Counted from the first letter of the stretch, positions 48,983-60,181 are shown. The stretch is DNA of 64,000 nucleotides from Anagrus nilaparvatae (GCA_022575985.1 JAKSXM010000132.1:10230001-10294000), one strand, 5' to 3'. Made by a program: numbers and translations. The notes: generated by a model from the sequence alone, not told the origin.

Positions 48983-49602
48983 GTACCGTATTGGAGCCAT
49001 TTTTAAATTCAAATTTTCTTATGAAACTGCAAACTATAAGAATCTTATTTCTACCTTAGTGATGTTAAAAAACAATTTAAATTAATAAAAAAAATAATAA
49101 ATATGTTCTCTTGTAAAAACAGAAGATTTTTTTCATACTTTTGAGCAAATATTGTGTGTTATTAAAACCATGTTTTAGGTATACCTACTCTATGCCAAAT
49201 GCTAAAAATTCTTTTAATTAAATACTCATATTTTGATAAACGAAAGGAAAGGGTTATATTCACTAATTTATTATTTCTGTAAAACATCCAAGTATGAACA
49301 AGGCATTAGCTTTTGAAAACAAGAACCTCTCATTGCTACTTGGTACATAATACCTTTAAAAAAGTTAATAAATGTGGAGGGAAATTAATGAATAATTAAT
49401 CTTAGATCTTTAAATTTAATAAAATTGACAATTTATTTTAATATCTGATATATATTTGATATGCTTTTATATTTAATTCTTTTTAATTTAACAACTGTTC
49501 ACTCTTTTATAACTGATGCATCGTTATTAATAATTTCTTCTTTATAGTTTTTTCTGTAGTTTTTAGCCAGCTAAAATATAAAAATTCTGTAAAATTATTT
49601 AA
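48983..49602. other. AT-rich intergenic DNA, nothing recognised
   Basis: No supported feature. Confidence 0.45.
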
Positions 49603-50803
49603 GGGTCGTTTTACCTAAATATGTCGATATTTTAGCTGATTTTCAAGGTAGGATTGTGAAATAACGGATAGAGATATTTGAATCAAATTTTTTTTATTGT
49701 TTAGAAATATATTAATAATTAAAAAAAAAAATTTTTTTTTGTTTTTTGTGACGTCATTTTTGCGTAAGAGGGGTGTATTTGCGTCTCTGAAAAAAAATAA
49801 TCCAAAGTTATGTACAGGATATCTTGACTTAGGATAATCTAAAACATACAAAAAAAAAATTGGTAAGACTTAAAACCCGTAATTTCGGGATGACGTCGAG
49901 TTTTTTCAAAAAAATTAATTAGGAACAAAATGGCGGCTACACAAAGTTAAAATGAAAAAAAAAGCCTATAATTTTTAGGCAAAAGCAGCTGTAAAAATTT
50001 TTTGAGAACATAAAAAAAAAAAAACTCGACGTCATCCCGAAATTAGTGCATTTATTAAGTTGCTTAGTAAATTTAAAGTAAATCGGTGCAGAAGTTATCG
50101 CGTAATCGTGTACATGGTTTTCAAAGACGTTGTTTCGAGTAAAACGACTTTGAAGTTTTGGAATAATTTTTTCGGTACTTTTAGTTATTAAATTATTAAT
50201 TTTTTTTTTTTATTACGTAAAGGAACATACAAAAAATATATTAGACCAAAAAAATTAAAATCAGTTAGAGAAATCTTAATTAGAAGGTGTAAAAACATAG
50301 TTTTCAAAATAAGAATAAAAATTTTTTTTTCGTAGAAATTTAACAAAACATTTTTTTTTGTATATTTAAGTATACTTATAAGTTATTAGTGATTTTGGAG
50401 CCATAAAGTTATCCTTCCGGTTTTTATACTGAACCTGTAGCTGATTTTACCCCTACTGCTGGGCCGATTTGCTATTTTTTACCATTTTGGCACGGCTAAA
50501 TTTAGCGTCATAAACAATCGCGAATACTAGCTAAATTTGCTCATAATTTCTATCAGTGACCGGTTCCGACATAATTTCTAACTATTTAACAATAGTTAGA
50601 AGATATGTAAGATAATAATAGAGCCATACCGTTAAATTTTATCAAAAGTACGTTTGACGGTGCGCGCAAAACAGGCCAAAAAATATACTTAGGGGGGAGG
50701 ATTTAAAAATAAATTTTTTTTACATACTCTTGAGACATATATAAAGTAATTAACAGAAAAAAAAAAATTCGATTATCAAAAAAAAGTTTAGGTAAAACGA
50801 CCC
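49603..50803. mobile_element. TTAA-flanked MITE C
   Basis: Perfect 17 bp ends GGGTCGTTTTACCTAAA / TTTAGGTAAAACGACCC bracketed by TTAA on both sides. 1.2 kb. The interior includes an inverted CTCGACGTCATCCCGAAAT pair (about 49885 and 50025). Non-coding. Confidence 0.7.
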
Positions 50804-51324
50804 TTAAATAAAATGATACAATTTTTTAAATCATAATTATTTTATAAATATTTCTGAACAAACATTATTCTAAAATCATCATTATCAATAGAAATATGCA
50901 CCTCACAATATATATAAATATATATATATATTTTATTTATAAAACTCTTTTTGCTAAGTTTGATCTCTTATTTACAATATGTTTACTAAAATGTCGTCTG
51001 CTTTAAAAAATATTTTTTCAGTAACGTCGATTCTCGGTTACTGTAACTAGATATTACGATGACTAGGGCCCAGAACCGAGCCTTGAGGAAACCTGTGATA
51101 ACCTTAAGAGTGGAAGATGACTTATTTTCTAATATGACAGACTATGGGTACGATTTGAAAGATACTCTGAAAACCTCTTTAAATTAAATTTGATTTTACT
51201 AAATAATATTAATAGTTTTTTTATTCTAATCTTTTACTTGAATTGTTTCATGAGGAAGGTAAAATTTATTCTGAAAAAGAAAAATTAAAATATTAGTTTT
51301 AAAAATAAATTGTTTTTATTTAAT

Positions 51325-51633
51325 TTAATAAAAAATTACTTTTTTATTTGTTGCATTCCATGCTTTGTCATACCAATGTATTAATTGTAAAATTGAACCT
51401 TCTGGACCACACATTGGACCAAAATTACGTGCAGGTTGACGACAAATTAATTCATCACAACATTGAGATGTAAAGTAACACTAAAAAAAATTTTGAATAA
51501 AAAAAATATTACTTTTTACTATTAAATTTTTTATTTTACTTACAAATTTATATTCTTTAAGACAAACTGCTTCAATTAGCAGTACAAAGGATATTGATAT
51601 TAAGAAAATTAAAAAAATTATTTTTGTAAACAT
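51325..51633 (-). CDS. Small secreted six-cysteine (knottin-like) peptide, copy 3 with C-terminal extension; two exons
   Basis: Exon 1 is 51544-51633 and exon 2 is 51325-51480, with a 63 bp phase-0 intron (GTAAGT donor, AG acceptor). The product is 81 residues. It has a 22-residue signal peptide ending IEA, then cysteines at 24, 31, 37, 38, 43 and 54, exactly as in copy 1. After GPEGSI it continues for another 20 residues (QLIHWYDKAWNATNKK region, containing one N-x-T glycosylation sequon) before TAA. In copy 1 the matching DNA is read through only as far as a TGA. The 3' flank matches that of copy 1 (51181-51330 versus about 38990-39170), while DNA further upstream matches copy 2, so the locus is a mosaic. 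No function can be assigned beyond a small secreted disulfide-rich peptide. Confidence 0.82.
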
Positions 51634-51796
51634 TTTATCTCTAATGTACTCTTGCTTTAATTACAATATCTATTTCTTTACTAACTGTGAATTTAAAAGA
51701 TTTTTTATTATATATTTTTCTGTTATCTTTTTTAATAATTTCGAATAATTGTAATATACTGTAATAGTGTAAAAGATCTAACGTTCTTTTTTTTAG

Positions 51797-51840
51797 TATT
51801 TATAGATATTTCAAAAATTACGAAACGATTGGGAATTCTT
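51797..51840 (-). promoter_or_regulatory. TATA box and kB-like site upstream of knottin copy 3
   Basis: The same TATAAATA (51797-51804) and GGGAATTCTT (51831-51840) elements as upstream of copy 2. Here they lie about 165-205 bp before the ATG, because roughly 85 bp of copy-1-type leader is inserted between them and the start codon. This leader may be a longer 5' UTR. Confidence 0.35.
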
Positions 51841-52196
51841 TTTAATTTTTATTACACACCTCTTTTAAAAGATAAGATTTAATTAAGTTTTAGTAAGTAT
51901 TACGCGTAAATATAACTTTTAAATAAAAATTAAAAGTTTAGATATTTAACTAAACTGTTAGACTTTGTTGCTTAAATTTGCAAGTAAACACCTGAAACTA
52001 TTTTTAATTTTCAGATATGCAGTTTTATCTTATTTTTTATTTAAACTGCACATATTTAGAATATTTTTAATTAATTAAATCAAAACACATTTATTTTAAT
52101 TATTTATTTATCCTTGTTTTTACAACAATGTTTTTTTAAATAAAATTTTTTTTTCATTTAGGTCAAAAATTTTATTTGAACTCTGCGAGAAAAAAA

Positions 52197-52724
52197 GTTT
52201 GTGTAAACACAACCAAAATGCATGGAACATCTATAAGTACTGAAGATGAGGGTTAGGTCGAGGATTAAGTATAATGCTTGAATATTACGCAACATTACGA
52301 TACAATTTGCTATTTTTGCAACTTGTAATTATCACCATGACTAGATGTTAAGATTCTAAACCCAAACTAATCTTAGTACCTAAATCGAAAATATTTTCAG
52401 TTCCTGAATATGTCCCTAAACCTGAATTATTCTGAGTCCCTAAACAAAAATTATTTAATTTTTTAATTTTTATTTATTTAAATTTTTGTTGTGTTTACAC
52501 AAAAGGGTTATAAGTTTAATTTTATTTAATTAATTTCAAGCATTTAAAACAATTATTAATATTATTCTAAGTCTCTTTAATTCATGTTAAAATTATTCAA
52601 ATCTCGTTTGACCCCCCCCCCCCGGTTTAAGGGGGTTACACCGGACAAATTTGACCTCCCCCTTCTCTTATTTTTCAAGTTCTTGAGGTACCCCGTCTCT
52701 ATAAACATGTTCCATGTTAAAAAT
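52197..52724. repeat. CATGGAACATG dispersed repeat, copy 3
   Basis: Longest copy: GTTTGTGTAAACACAACC, CATGGAACAT at left; AAACATGTTCCATGTTAAAA at right; CCTAAACC-AATTATT repeats and a poly-C run inside. Confidence 0.6.
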
Positions 52725-53289
52725 TAGCATTTCTGTTTGATTCTTCTAGTCTAGAAAGCTTAAATCTTTGGCTTAATTGTCTGCCTTAGGTCTTAAATTA
52801 TTTGGCTGAAATATTATACCTTCAATACCTGAAACGATTTTTTGTGTAAGATTTTACATTTTCCAGCCACTAGATTGAAAAACAAAAATGTTTAAAAATT
52901 TATTTTTTAAATATTTTAAATTTTTCGTAAAGTAACTTTAGATAATTAAATAATTATTTTAGAAACGATCATTTCGAACTTAACAATATTTATATACAGT
53001 ATTTCCATACCGTATTTCCATAATTTTTTATTTAAAATTTTTTTCAATTTTTAAATAAATTATTAAGATGATTTAATTGATGTTAAATAATTTTTCAAGT
53101 TAAATTAATTAATAATTTAATTTAAAAAAGTGGTATTGAATGAATAAAAAAATGTCCATCTATAAATATTGTTAAGTTCGAAATGATCGTTTCTAATATA
53201 ATTATTTGAAAATATGTCGAACGTTAAAATATTAATTAATTTAGATAATTAACACTAACTAAAAATTCAGTTTACTCTAAAAATGTTAC

Positions 53290-53880
53290 ACTGTAAAAAG
53301 TAACTTTCTTATATTAACAAAAAAATGAGAATATTTTCGAAAAATTGGTAAATTTTCGAAAAAATTTGTATATATTCAAAAAAAATCGTATATATACTAA
53401 ATTTAGTATATTAACAAAAAAATTCGATTATTCTCGATTTTTTTTTGTGAATTTGCAAGAAAAATTGATAATTTACAATTTTTTTTCGAAAATTTTCAAA
53501 AAATAGTTGTAAGTTTATGAAAAATAAAAAACTTTTTTGAAGCTAACGCTCTCATTTATGTATATAAATAATATGATGTTTGATAAAAACAGCTGAGCTA
53601 TACCAGCCTGAACGACATGTTGTAGGTATAATAGTTACAGCTCTCATATGATCGTTAGATTCAACATTATATTATTTATGAAAATATAGTTGTGAATTTA
53701 TAACTTATTTCGTAAATTCACAAAAAAAAATCGAGTATTCTCGAATTTTTTGAGAATATACTAAATTTAGTAAATTTACGATTTTTATCGAATACTAACA
53801 AAATTTTTTGAAAATCTACTAATTTTTCGAAAAAATTCTATTTTTTTTTGTAAATCTAAGAAATTTACTTTTTACAGTGT
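53290..53880. mobile_element. CACTG-ended foldback MITE, copy 2, with ~150 bp insertion
   Basis: Same terminal repeat, with TA duplicated at both sides. The centre (about 53530-53690) is foreign sequence containing CAGCTGAGCTATACCAGCCT. Confidence 0.72.
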
Positions 53881-54713
53881 ACGTAAGCAAGATTATTCAG
53901 GTTTATTTCCAAAAGTTTGTGTAGAAATGACGAAATTTTAAAGTTGAAAGCCTAAAAAATGATTCCAGATATTGAAAATTTAAGATTTATATTCTCTTGT
54001 GTATGCTTAATTAAAATAAAACTTTTGATCCCAGGCTTTCATTCTAAAAAATTCAAATGGGCCCCAAATAGGAAAAAAATTTTTACTATAACAAATAAAA
54101 AGGTAAAAAATATAAAAAAAAGTATGCCTAAAAAGTTAGAATAATTTTTTTTTTATTTATAAATTCGACAAAAAATATTTTATTAAAAATATGGAATTCC
54201 AGCTGCTTCAAAATATGATGAAATTGATGGCATTAATAAAATATAAAAATTATTCTCAGAAATGTATTATTAATTAAAAAATTAAAAAAAAAAAATTATT
54301 AAAATTTAACAGTGTATTTAATCAGAAATTAATAAAATAGATAAATGTCTAGTAATAAAATGATTAGAATTAATAAGAATTAAAATAAATTTAAAGTTAT
54401 GAAATATTCTAGATTGACGTCATTTATAACGTAGATATTATTTGAACCAATTGAAATTCCTAATTTAAATAGCGTTTTATTGTTATTATAGATTACTTGT
54501 GAATTAATAATCAAGTTATATAGACCTATGTTACGTAACGTATTATATAGACCTCTGTTACTTTATCTTTTAAAAGGTTTTACCAGCGGTAATTTAATGA
54601 TTTAACCCTTTTTTTCTGACAATTTTTTCCATAAATAGTTTATTTTTATCGTATACTGTAAAAATGAAAAATGCCCATAATCACACGTAAATTAAACTGC
54701 GAACTAATATGGA

Positions 54714-54868
54714 TTGGGAAGTAACGTGACCGATGCGACATCTAGAAAGTCAATGTTATTTTTGTATTGAATTAAAGTTAGAGGGTTTTTCAATGACCCT
54801 CTAACTTTAGTTCAATACAAAATTAATATTGACTTTCTAGATGTCGCTTTTCTCACGTTACTTCCCAA
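54714..54868. repeat. 155 bp near-perfect hairpin
   Basis: Two ~70 bp arms (starting TTGGGAAGTAACGTGA, ending TCACGTTACTTCCCAA) enclose a loop of about 11 bases (around TTTTTCAATGA). A transcript would fold into a long stem. Could be a tiny MITE or a source of hairpin siRNA. Confidence 0.6.
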
Positions 54869-55280
54869 TACCTAGGGAATTTCTAGAACCAATGCGTCTA
54901 TCAGGTACATTTATGGCCTTTGACCCTATATATAGGTGAAAACTATATTGGATGCGCAATATAACCCTTATACAGATTACTTTGCATCTCTCATCATGTA
55001 CAAACTCATGCACATGAGAGAGAGAAAGAGTTTCCCTTCTACTATACCACTTTTTAAACCATATCCAGGCAAAACAAGTAGACCTAACCGGGGTCCCCAT
55101 AAAGACTTAGATATCCTAGCTGCACCCACTGACAGATCCATGAATGTATGGGGATTATACTCTTTTCAAGTAAAATATGCAAATTTCTGGAACTCAATGC
55201 CACCATACATACGGAACATTCGCTTATACTTCAAAAAGAGTATAAAAAATTATTTATACAAATTAGATGTAGCATAAACA
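54869..55280 (+). mobile_element. Non-LTR retrotransposon RT C-terminal fragment
   Basis: The frame 54936-55277 encodes about 113 residues with the ending found in LINE reverse transcriptases: YFASLIMYKLMHMRE, a proline/charged middle, then YANFWNSMPPYIRN and a final FKKSIKNYLYKLD. A frameshift separates it from residues encoded just upstream. It begins directly after the 155 bp hairpin at 54714-54868. Confidence 0.6.
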
Positions 55281-56570
55281 GTGACTGACCTATTTACTTC
55301 TATTGTCATATTGACTATTTACCTTACTGAGAATTTGACTAATTAACTAATTGCTATTGTTGTTATGGTCATTGGCTGTAATTAATTTGTAAGCTAATAT
55401 ATTTACATTCTATTCAAATTTTAAATTTTTATTTTTATTGTAAATACTCTTAAAATTAAATTTACTTTTCAATTTAATTTAAACATGTGTACCAAATTTT
55501 ATCATGGTAAATACAGAACTTATATATATTTTCGGTACAAAGGGTATTTATGATCTAAGAAACGATAAAAATCTGAATAAACTGGCAAAAAAAAATCTAA
55601 AAATGCCTATTATGGACAATTCGCCAACTTGACATTGTCAATAAAAACTTATATCATACTTACGTTCACATAATTTTTAATTAATTCTTATACAAAATAA
55701 AAATATGCACGGTGGAGCTGCTTTGAATGAAAATGGTTGAAAATTCAATCAAAAGCTAAAATACAAAATAAAAATAATTTTCTGTGTATTACCTCATTTG
55801 GCTTTGAATCTGAGTAATGACTAATTAAAAAGATTATTTAATATCTATGAAATAAAGTGACACCAAATTAGGCATTACGTCAACCAAAAAAAAGAAAGAA
55901 TGGAGTTTTTTTTATTTTTTGGTGGAAAAAATTTAAAAATACAAAAAATACCAGATATTGAGAAATAACAAATTTTTTAAAACTGGCAAGGAACATAAAA
56001 AATAGCTACTTTTTGCAATTTTTATTTTTGCTACTATTTCGTTGAATTTTTTATAAGAAAAAATAAGAATATTTAAGGTAAAAATCATGTACCCGTAATA
56101 GCTACACAGTCATACAGTCAAATAATTTTTTATAGGAAAATGTAAAGGAAAGACACATAACCTCTAAAATTTAATTATATATAACGTATTTCGAATCCAT
56201 ATTATTTTTTATCTATAAGAGTTTGATTTTACAATTGAAAAGCATATTCGCTATTGTGCAAAAATGTTATTTTATTACGAAATTTTATGAAAAACTTATG
56301 TTTCTATTATGCAAAAAAGAAAAATGATAATAGAATAAGCATGAATGTGTGTTTCAATGTGTTAAATAAAAAATTCGAGTTATAAGTTTATTATTATATT
56401 CTATAGATATATATAAAAATATTAAAAATTCTTTGTCAAATCGTCTTTCTTATTCTTTTTTTTTTTATATAAAAATGAAATTCTTTGAATGAAAAAAATA
56501 TTAGGTAAGAATTATATCAAATAGAATTAAGATTTTTTTAAATTATTTTTTTCTGATTTTTAAAATAATA
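55281..56570. other. AT-rich intergenic DNA
   Basis: 55860-56000 is a diverged piece of the ~157 bp repeat family (TTAGGCATTACGTCAACCAA). Otherwise empty. Confidence 0.4.
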
Positions 56571-57011
56571 CACTGAAAAAAAAATCCGGTTTCTGCAAAT
56601 AAAAATTCTGGTTCTCGCAAGCGGAATTCCGATCGTAGCGAACGGAATTTTTGTCTTCGTTCAAACTATTGCAAATAGACATATAAAAATTCTTTTAAAT
56701 TTTAAAATTCCGATCGTAGCGAACGGAATTTTTGTCTTCGTTCAAACTATTGCAAATAGACATATAAAAATTCTTTTAAATTTTTTTATAAAAAACTTTT
56801 TTCTAAATGTTAATGTTCCTTTTGCGTGTGATAACCAATTAGGTCAAAACTATTTTTAACTTTTCTTTATATTTCTTAATACACAACAGCTTATACTGAT
56901 AAAAAAAATTCGTTCGCTACAATCAGATTTCCGTACTTGCTTAATTTTCGTTTACTGCAACCGGAATTTTTTCATTCGTGCAACCAGATCCTAGTTTTTA
57001 GAACCGAATTT
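56571..57011. repeat. Repeat with GATCGTAGCGAACGGAATTT motifs, including an exact 81 bp duplication
   Basis: 56624-56704 and 56705-56785 are tandem copies differing by at most a base. The outer parts (CACTGAAAAAAAAATCCGG left; GAACCGAATTTTTTATG right) form a weak inverted pair. A related segment is at 5131-5442. Confidence 0.5.
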
Positions 57012-57084
57012 TTTATGTTTTAGCTTATTTATTACAGCTATTTTAGATCTTATGCACAATGATTAAATGATTAAAAAATAGCCA

Positions 57085-57660
57085 CACTGTAAAAAGTAAC
57101 TTTCTTAGATTAACAAAAAAAAAAATAGAATATTTTCGAAAAATTAGTAAACTTTCAAAAAAAATTGTAAATTTACTAAATTTAGTATATTATTGAAAAA
57201 TTTGAGTATTCTCGATTTCTTTTTATGAATTTACGAAAAAATTTGTGAATTTACAATTATTTTTCGTAAATTTACAACTATATTTTGTAAATTTTTGAAA
57301 AAAAATGATAAATTATCAATTTTTCTCACGAATTCACAAAAAAAATTGAGGATCCTCGAATTTTTTAAAATTTAGTAAATTTACGATTTTACATATCTAG
57401 GGGAAAAAAGCCTATTTTCTACCCTAGGGAGGTGGCTTTTTTACCCATTATGTGTAAAACTATGTTTTAGAACACGGGAAAAAATATGGGGTTCGTTTTG
57501 CCAAGTATAATAATATGCCAAGCCAAGACCAATATTTTATCCCTTGTTTAATAAATAGCTATTTGTCGATTATTTACAAACTTTTTCAAAAATTTATTAA
57601 TTTTTGGCAAATGTTCTAATTTTTTTGTTAATATAAGGTAGTAGTTACTTTTTAAAGTGC
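57085..57660. mobile_element. CACTG-ended foldback MITE, copy 3, interrupted
   Basis: Same ends (one mismatch at right, CTTTTTAAAGTG), with CA duplicated at both sides. About 57395-57565 is an unrelated insertion with an AGGGGAAAAAAGCC and CCTAGGGAGGTGGC segment. Confidence 0.7.
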
Positions 57661-57999
57661 ACTATAGTATTAATTCAGTGTCTTTTTAGTTCAGCTCTTT
57701 ACCAGTCAGTATGATAACCTCTTTAAAAAAAATTGTAAATTTGTATACAAACACAGATACGTCTAAGAACAGGCTAGGCTTCCTGTTGAAAAAATATTTA
57801 CAATGTTTAATTTTTATAAAAATAATCAAGTATTTAAATGTAGTACAAATAAATTTTTTATTTTCATTTTGAAAATTCATATCAAAATTTTTAGTCTAAA
57901 ATAACATCTTGTAACAAATATAATAATAAAAAACAAAATTACTAAAAAAATTCAAAAAAATACAATTTTTAAATAAAATTAAATATAAAACCAAATAAT

Positions 58000-59313
58000 T
58001 TATAAATTAATTGAACAATCATCGTCATCAATTTCATTATCATAAATTTCAATATCATCACATTGTGGAAATTGAATATCTAATAATTCAGGTAAATCAT
58101 AATCTTCTCTATTAAATTGAATATTATTATCAAAGTACAAATTTAAAGTAAGCTTATTTTGTCTTTCTTTAGTTACATTAATAGCAGTATCAATAATATC
58201 AATTGTTACATTACTGCACGAACTGATGTCTAAAGTATCTAAATTTTTAGAATTTTTAATTAAATTTTCTAAACCATAATTTTGAATATTTGGACATGAT
58301 GAACACATTAATGATTTTAAATTATTCAAATGACTAAATGATTTATCTGTTATATTTTCAATATCATTTAGATACAATTGTTCTAAATTTTTTAATTTTT
58401 TTAGATTTAATAAACCGGTATCATCTATGTAATTACACCATGATAAATCTAACAATTTTAGATTTTTACAATATTCTGATAAATGGCATAAAAATGTATT
58501 GTTTATTGAATCGTTACTGTGAACATCTAAATATTCTAAATTTTTTAAATTTTTAATCACATTATTAAATTTATCAGAATTTAGAAATGTTTCACTTATT
58601 TCTAATATTATCAAATTTTTAAATTCTAATTTAGATAATTCAGTTAAAAATTTATCATTTATGTTAATAGAATTTAATTTTAATTTTAAAATATTTCTAA
58701 ATCGTTTTAAATTTTGTGTTAAATAATCAATTGAAAAATTTAGACACGTTGTTATTTTAATTGATTCTAAATTATTAGATGGTAAATTATTTAAACATAA
58801 ACCGGTTAAATATGTAAATTTATGTAATTTTAATTCTTTTAAATTTTTATTATTTTTGAACAATTTAGATAATATGAAATCACAATTTCTATCATAACAA
58901 TAACCTAAATTTAATATTTTTAAATTTTTTAAATTTTTAGATATTATTGTTAGAGATTTATTTGTTATTTTAATGTTTCTTAAGTGCAATATTTCAATAT
59001 TTTTACAGAATTTACCAATGTAATTCAATGTTTTGTTGTTGTAGTTATTCATTAAGAAATCACAATAATAACGATACAGTTCTGAATATTGAATTATTTT
59101 AATGTAATAACCAAATTTTATCAATAATTTTTTTAAAATTTTAGTATCTTTTATGTTGTTTAGGTAAATTATTTTGTGATCGATCCATGATAATTGTATT
59201 AAACAATGCCATCTTTTACATACGTTTTCTATCGATATTCTTTCTTTTGTGTCTAAATATTGAAAGATGCTTACCAAACAATCATCATTTAATTTATTTA
59301 TTTCATCAGCCAT
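58000..59313 (-). CDS. F-box / leucine-rich-repeat protein (FBXL-like), single exon
   Basis: The frame opens upstream at 59361, but the Met at 59313 is the better start. It has an A at -3, begins MADEINKLNDDCLVSIFQYL and starts directly at the F-box; the extra 16 residues look like leader. The product is about 437 residues. The F-box (about 6-48, LNDDCLVSIFQYLD...RWHCLI) would bind Skp1 in an SCF ubiquitin ligase. It is followed by about 12 cysteine-containing-type LRRs (repeats such as NLKLLDLSWCNYIDDTGL and NLKILNLGYC) to about residue 390, which would choose the substrate, and by a very acidic C-terminal tail (DDIEIYDNEIDDDD). Codon use is strongly AT-biased (Asn, Lys, Ile, Leu-TTA), like its neighbours. 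Complete frame and no breaks suggest a live gene. Intronless F-box/LRR families are often lineage-expanded in parasitoid wasps; the target is unknown. Confidence 0.85.
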   Translation of the reverse strand: MADEINKLNDDCLVSIFQYLDTKERISIENVCKRWHCLIQLSWIDHKIIYLNNIKDTKILKKLLIKFGYYIKIIQYSELYRYYCDFLMNNYNNKTLNYIGKFCKNIEILHLRNIKITNKSLTIISKNLKNLKILNLGYCYDRNCDFILSKLFKNNKNLKELKLHKFTYLTGLCLNNLPSNNLESIKITTCLNFSIDYLTQNLKRFRNILKLKLNSININDKFLTELSKLEFKNLIILEISETFLNSDKFNNVIKNLKNLEYLDVHSNDSINNTFLCHLSEYCKNLKLLDLSWCNYIDDTGLLNLKKLKNLEQLYLNDIENITDKSFSHLNNLKSLMCSSCPNIQNYGLENLIKNSKNLDTLDISSCSNVTIDIIDTAINVTKERQNKLTLNLYFDNNIQFNREDYDLPELLDIQFPQCDDIEIYDNEIDDDDCSINL

Positions 59314-59361
59314 ATTTTTATTTTTTTGAATTATTTTGACTAAAATAATAAAGCAACACAT

Positions 59362-60181
59362 TTTATTTTACAATTGATATTTTATCATTTGGTGTACGTA
59401 CCTTTTTGTAATGAAACTTTCAAATTTTAAAAATTTAAATTCATTTTTCTGTTAAATATCATAAATTCTGCAAATAATGATGAGATAGTAAATATTTATT
59501 AATCACAGCACATTTATTTGCACGCCTGTTATTTTTAAATGCTAAAATTTAAAAAAATTTTACACGTTCAAAATTTTAACTATAAATTTAATTACTAATA
59601 ATTTCACTTTTATTTCTATAATAAATTCTTTATAATTTACAGAAAAATTTTGATTTTGAAAAAAATAACCCCTTTGTTATTAAAAATACGATATTATAGA
59701 AAAATAAATATTTATAAAATAATAGGTTATATTTTTTTATTTATATTTTTTTGTTTATTTTTTTTTATTTTTATTTCAACAATGAATTTTTTAAATTTTT
59801 AATTCAATGGAAGACTTTTTTCTTCCGTTTTTAGAATAAATAGTTTTTTTTACTGATTTTTTGAATCTGAAAAAAAGTCATTTTCCTATACCCCACTACT
59901 TTTTATGTAGTTAGACTGTAGATATAAGGTTAAAATTACTAATAATTGGAAAAAAGCTAATAAAAAACTATTAATTAAATATTTCTTATCGGACATCTGA
60001 AAACATTATTTGAAAATGCTCCAGTTTACTTTAGAGTTGCTTTTCATAAATATAAATCAGTTTTAATGGTTTTTCAAAAAACGGGCTTTAGCGTTCTTAA
60101 CGATAGATCTTTACTTCAGACTACGTCATTTAAAATAGATTTATTTTAAATTTGTTATAGATAACAATGATCGCGATCTAA
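59362..60181. other. 5' flank of the F-box/LRR gene
   Basis: AT-rich with T runs near 59720-59770. No promoter element can be singled out. Confidence 0.35.

Noticed and set aside
51055..51115. GGGCCCAGAACCGAGCCTTG segment resembling retroelement-derived sequence
   Set aside because: Too short and frame-broken to assign to a family.
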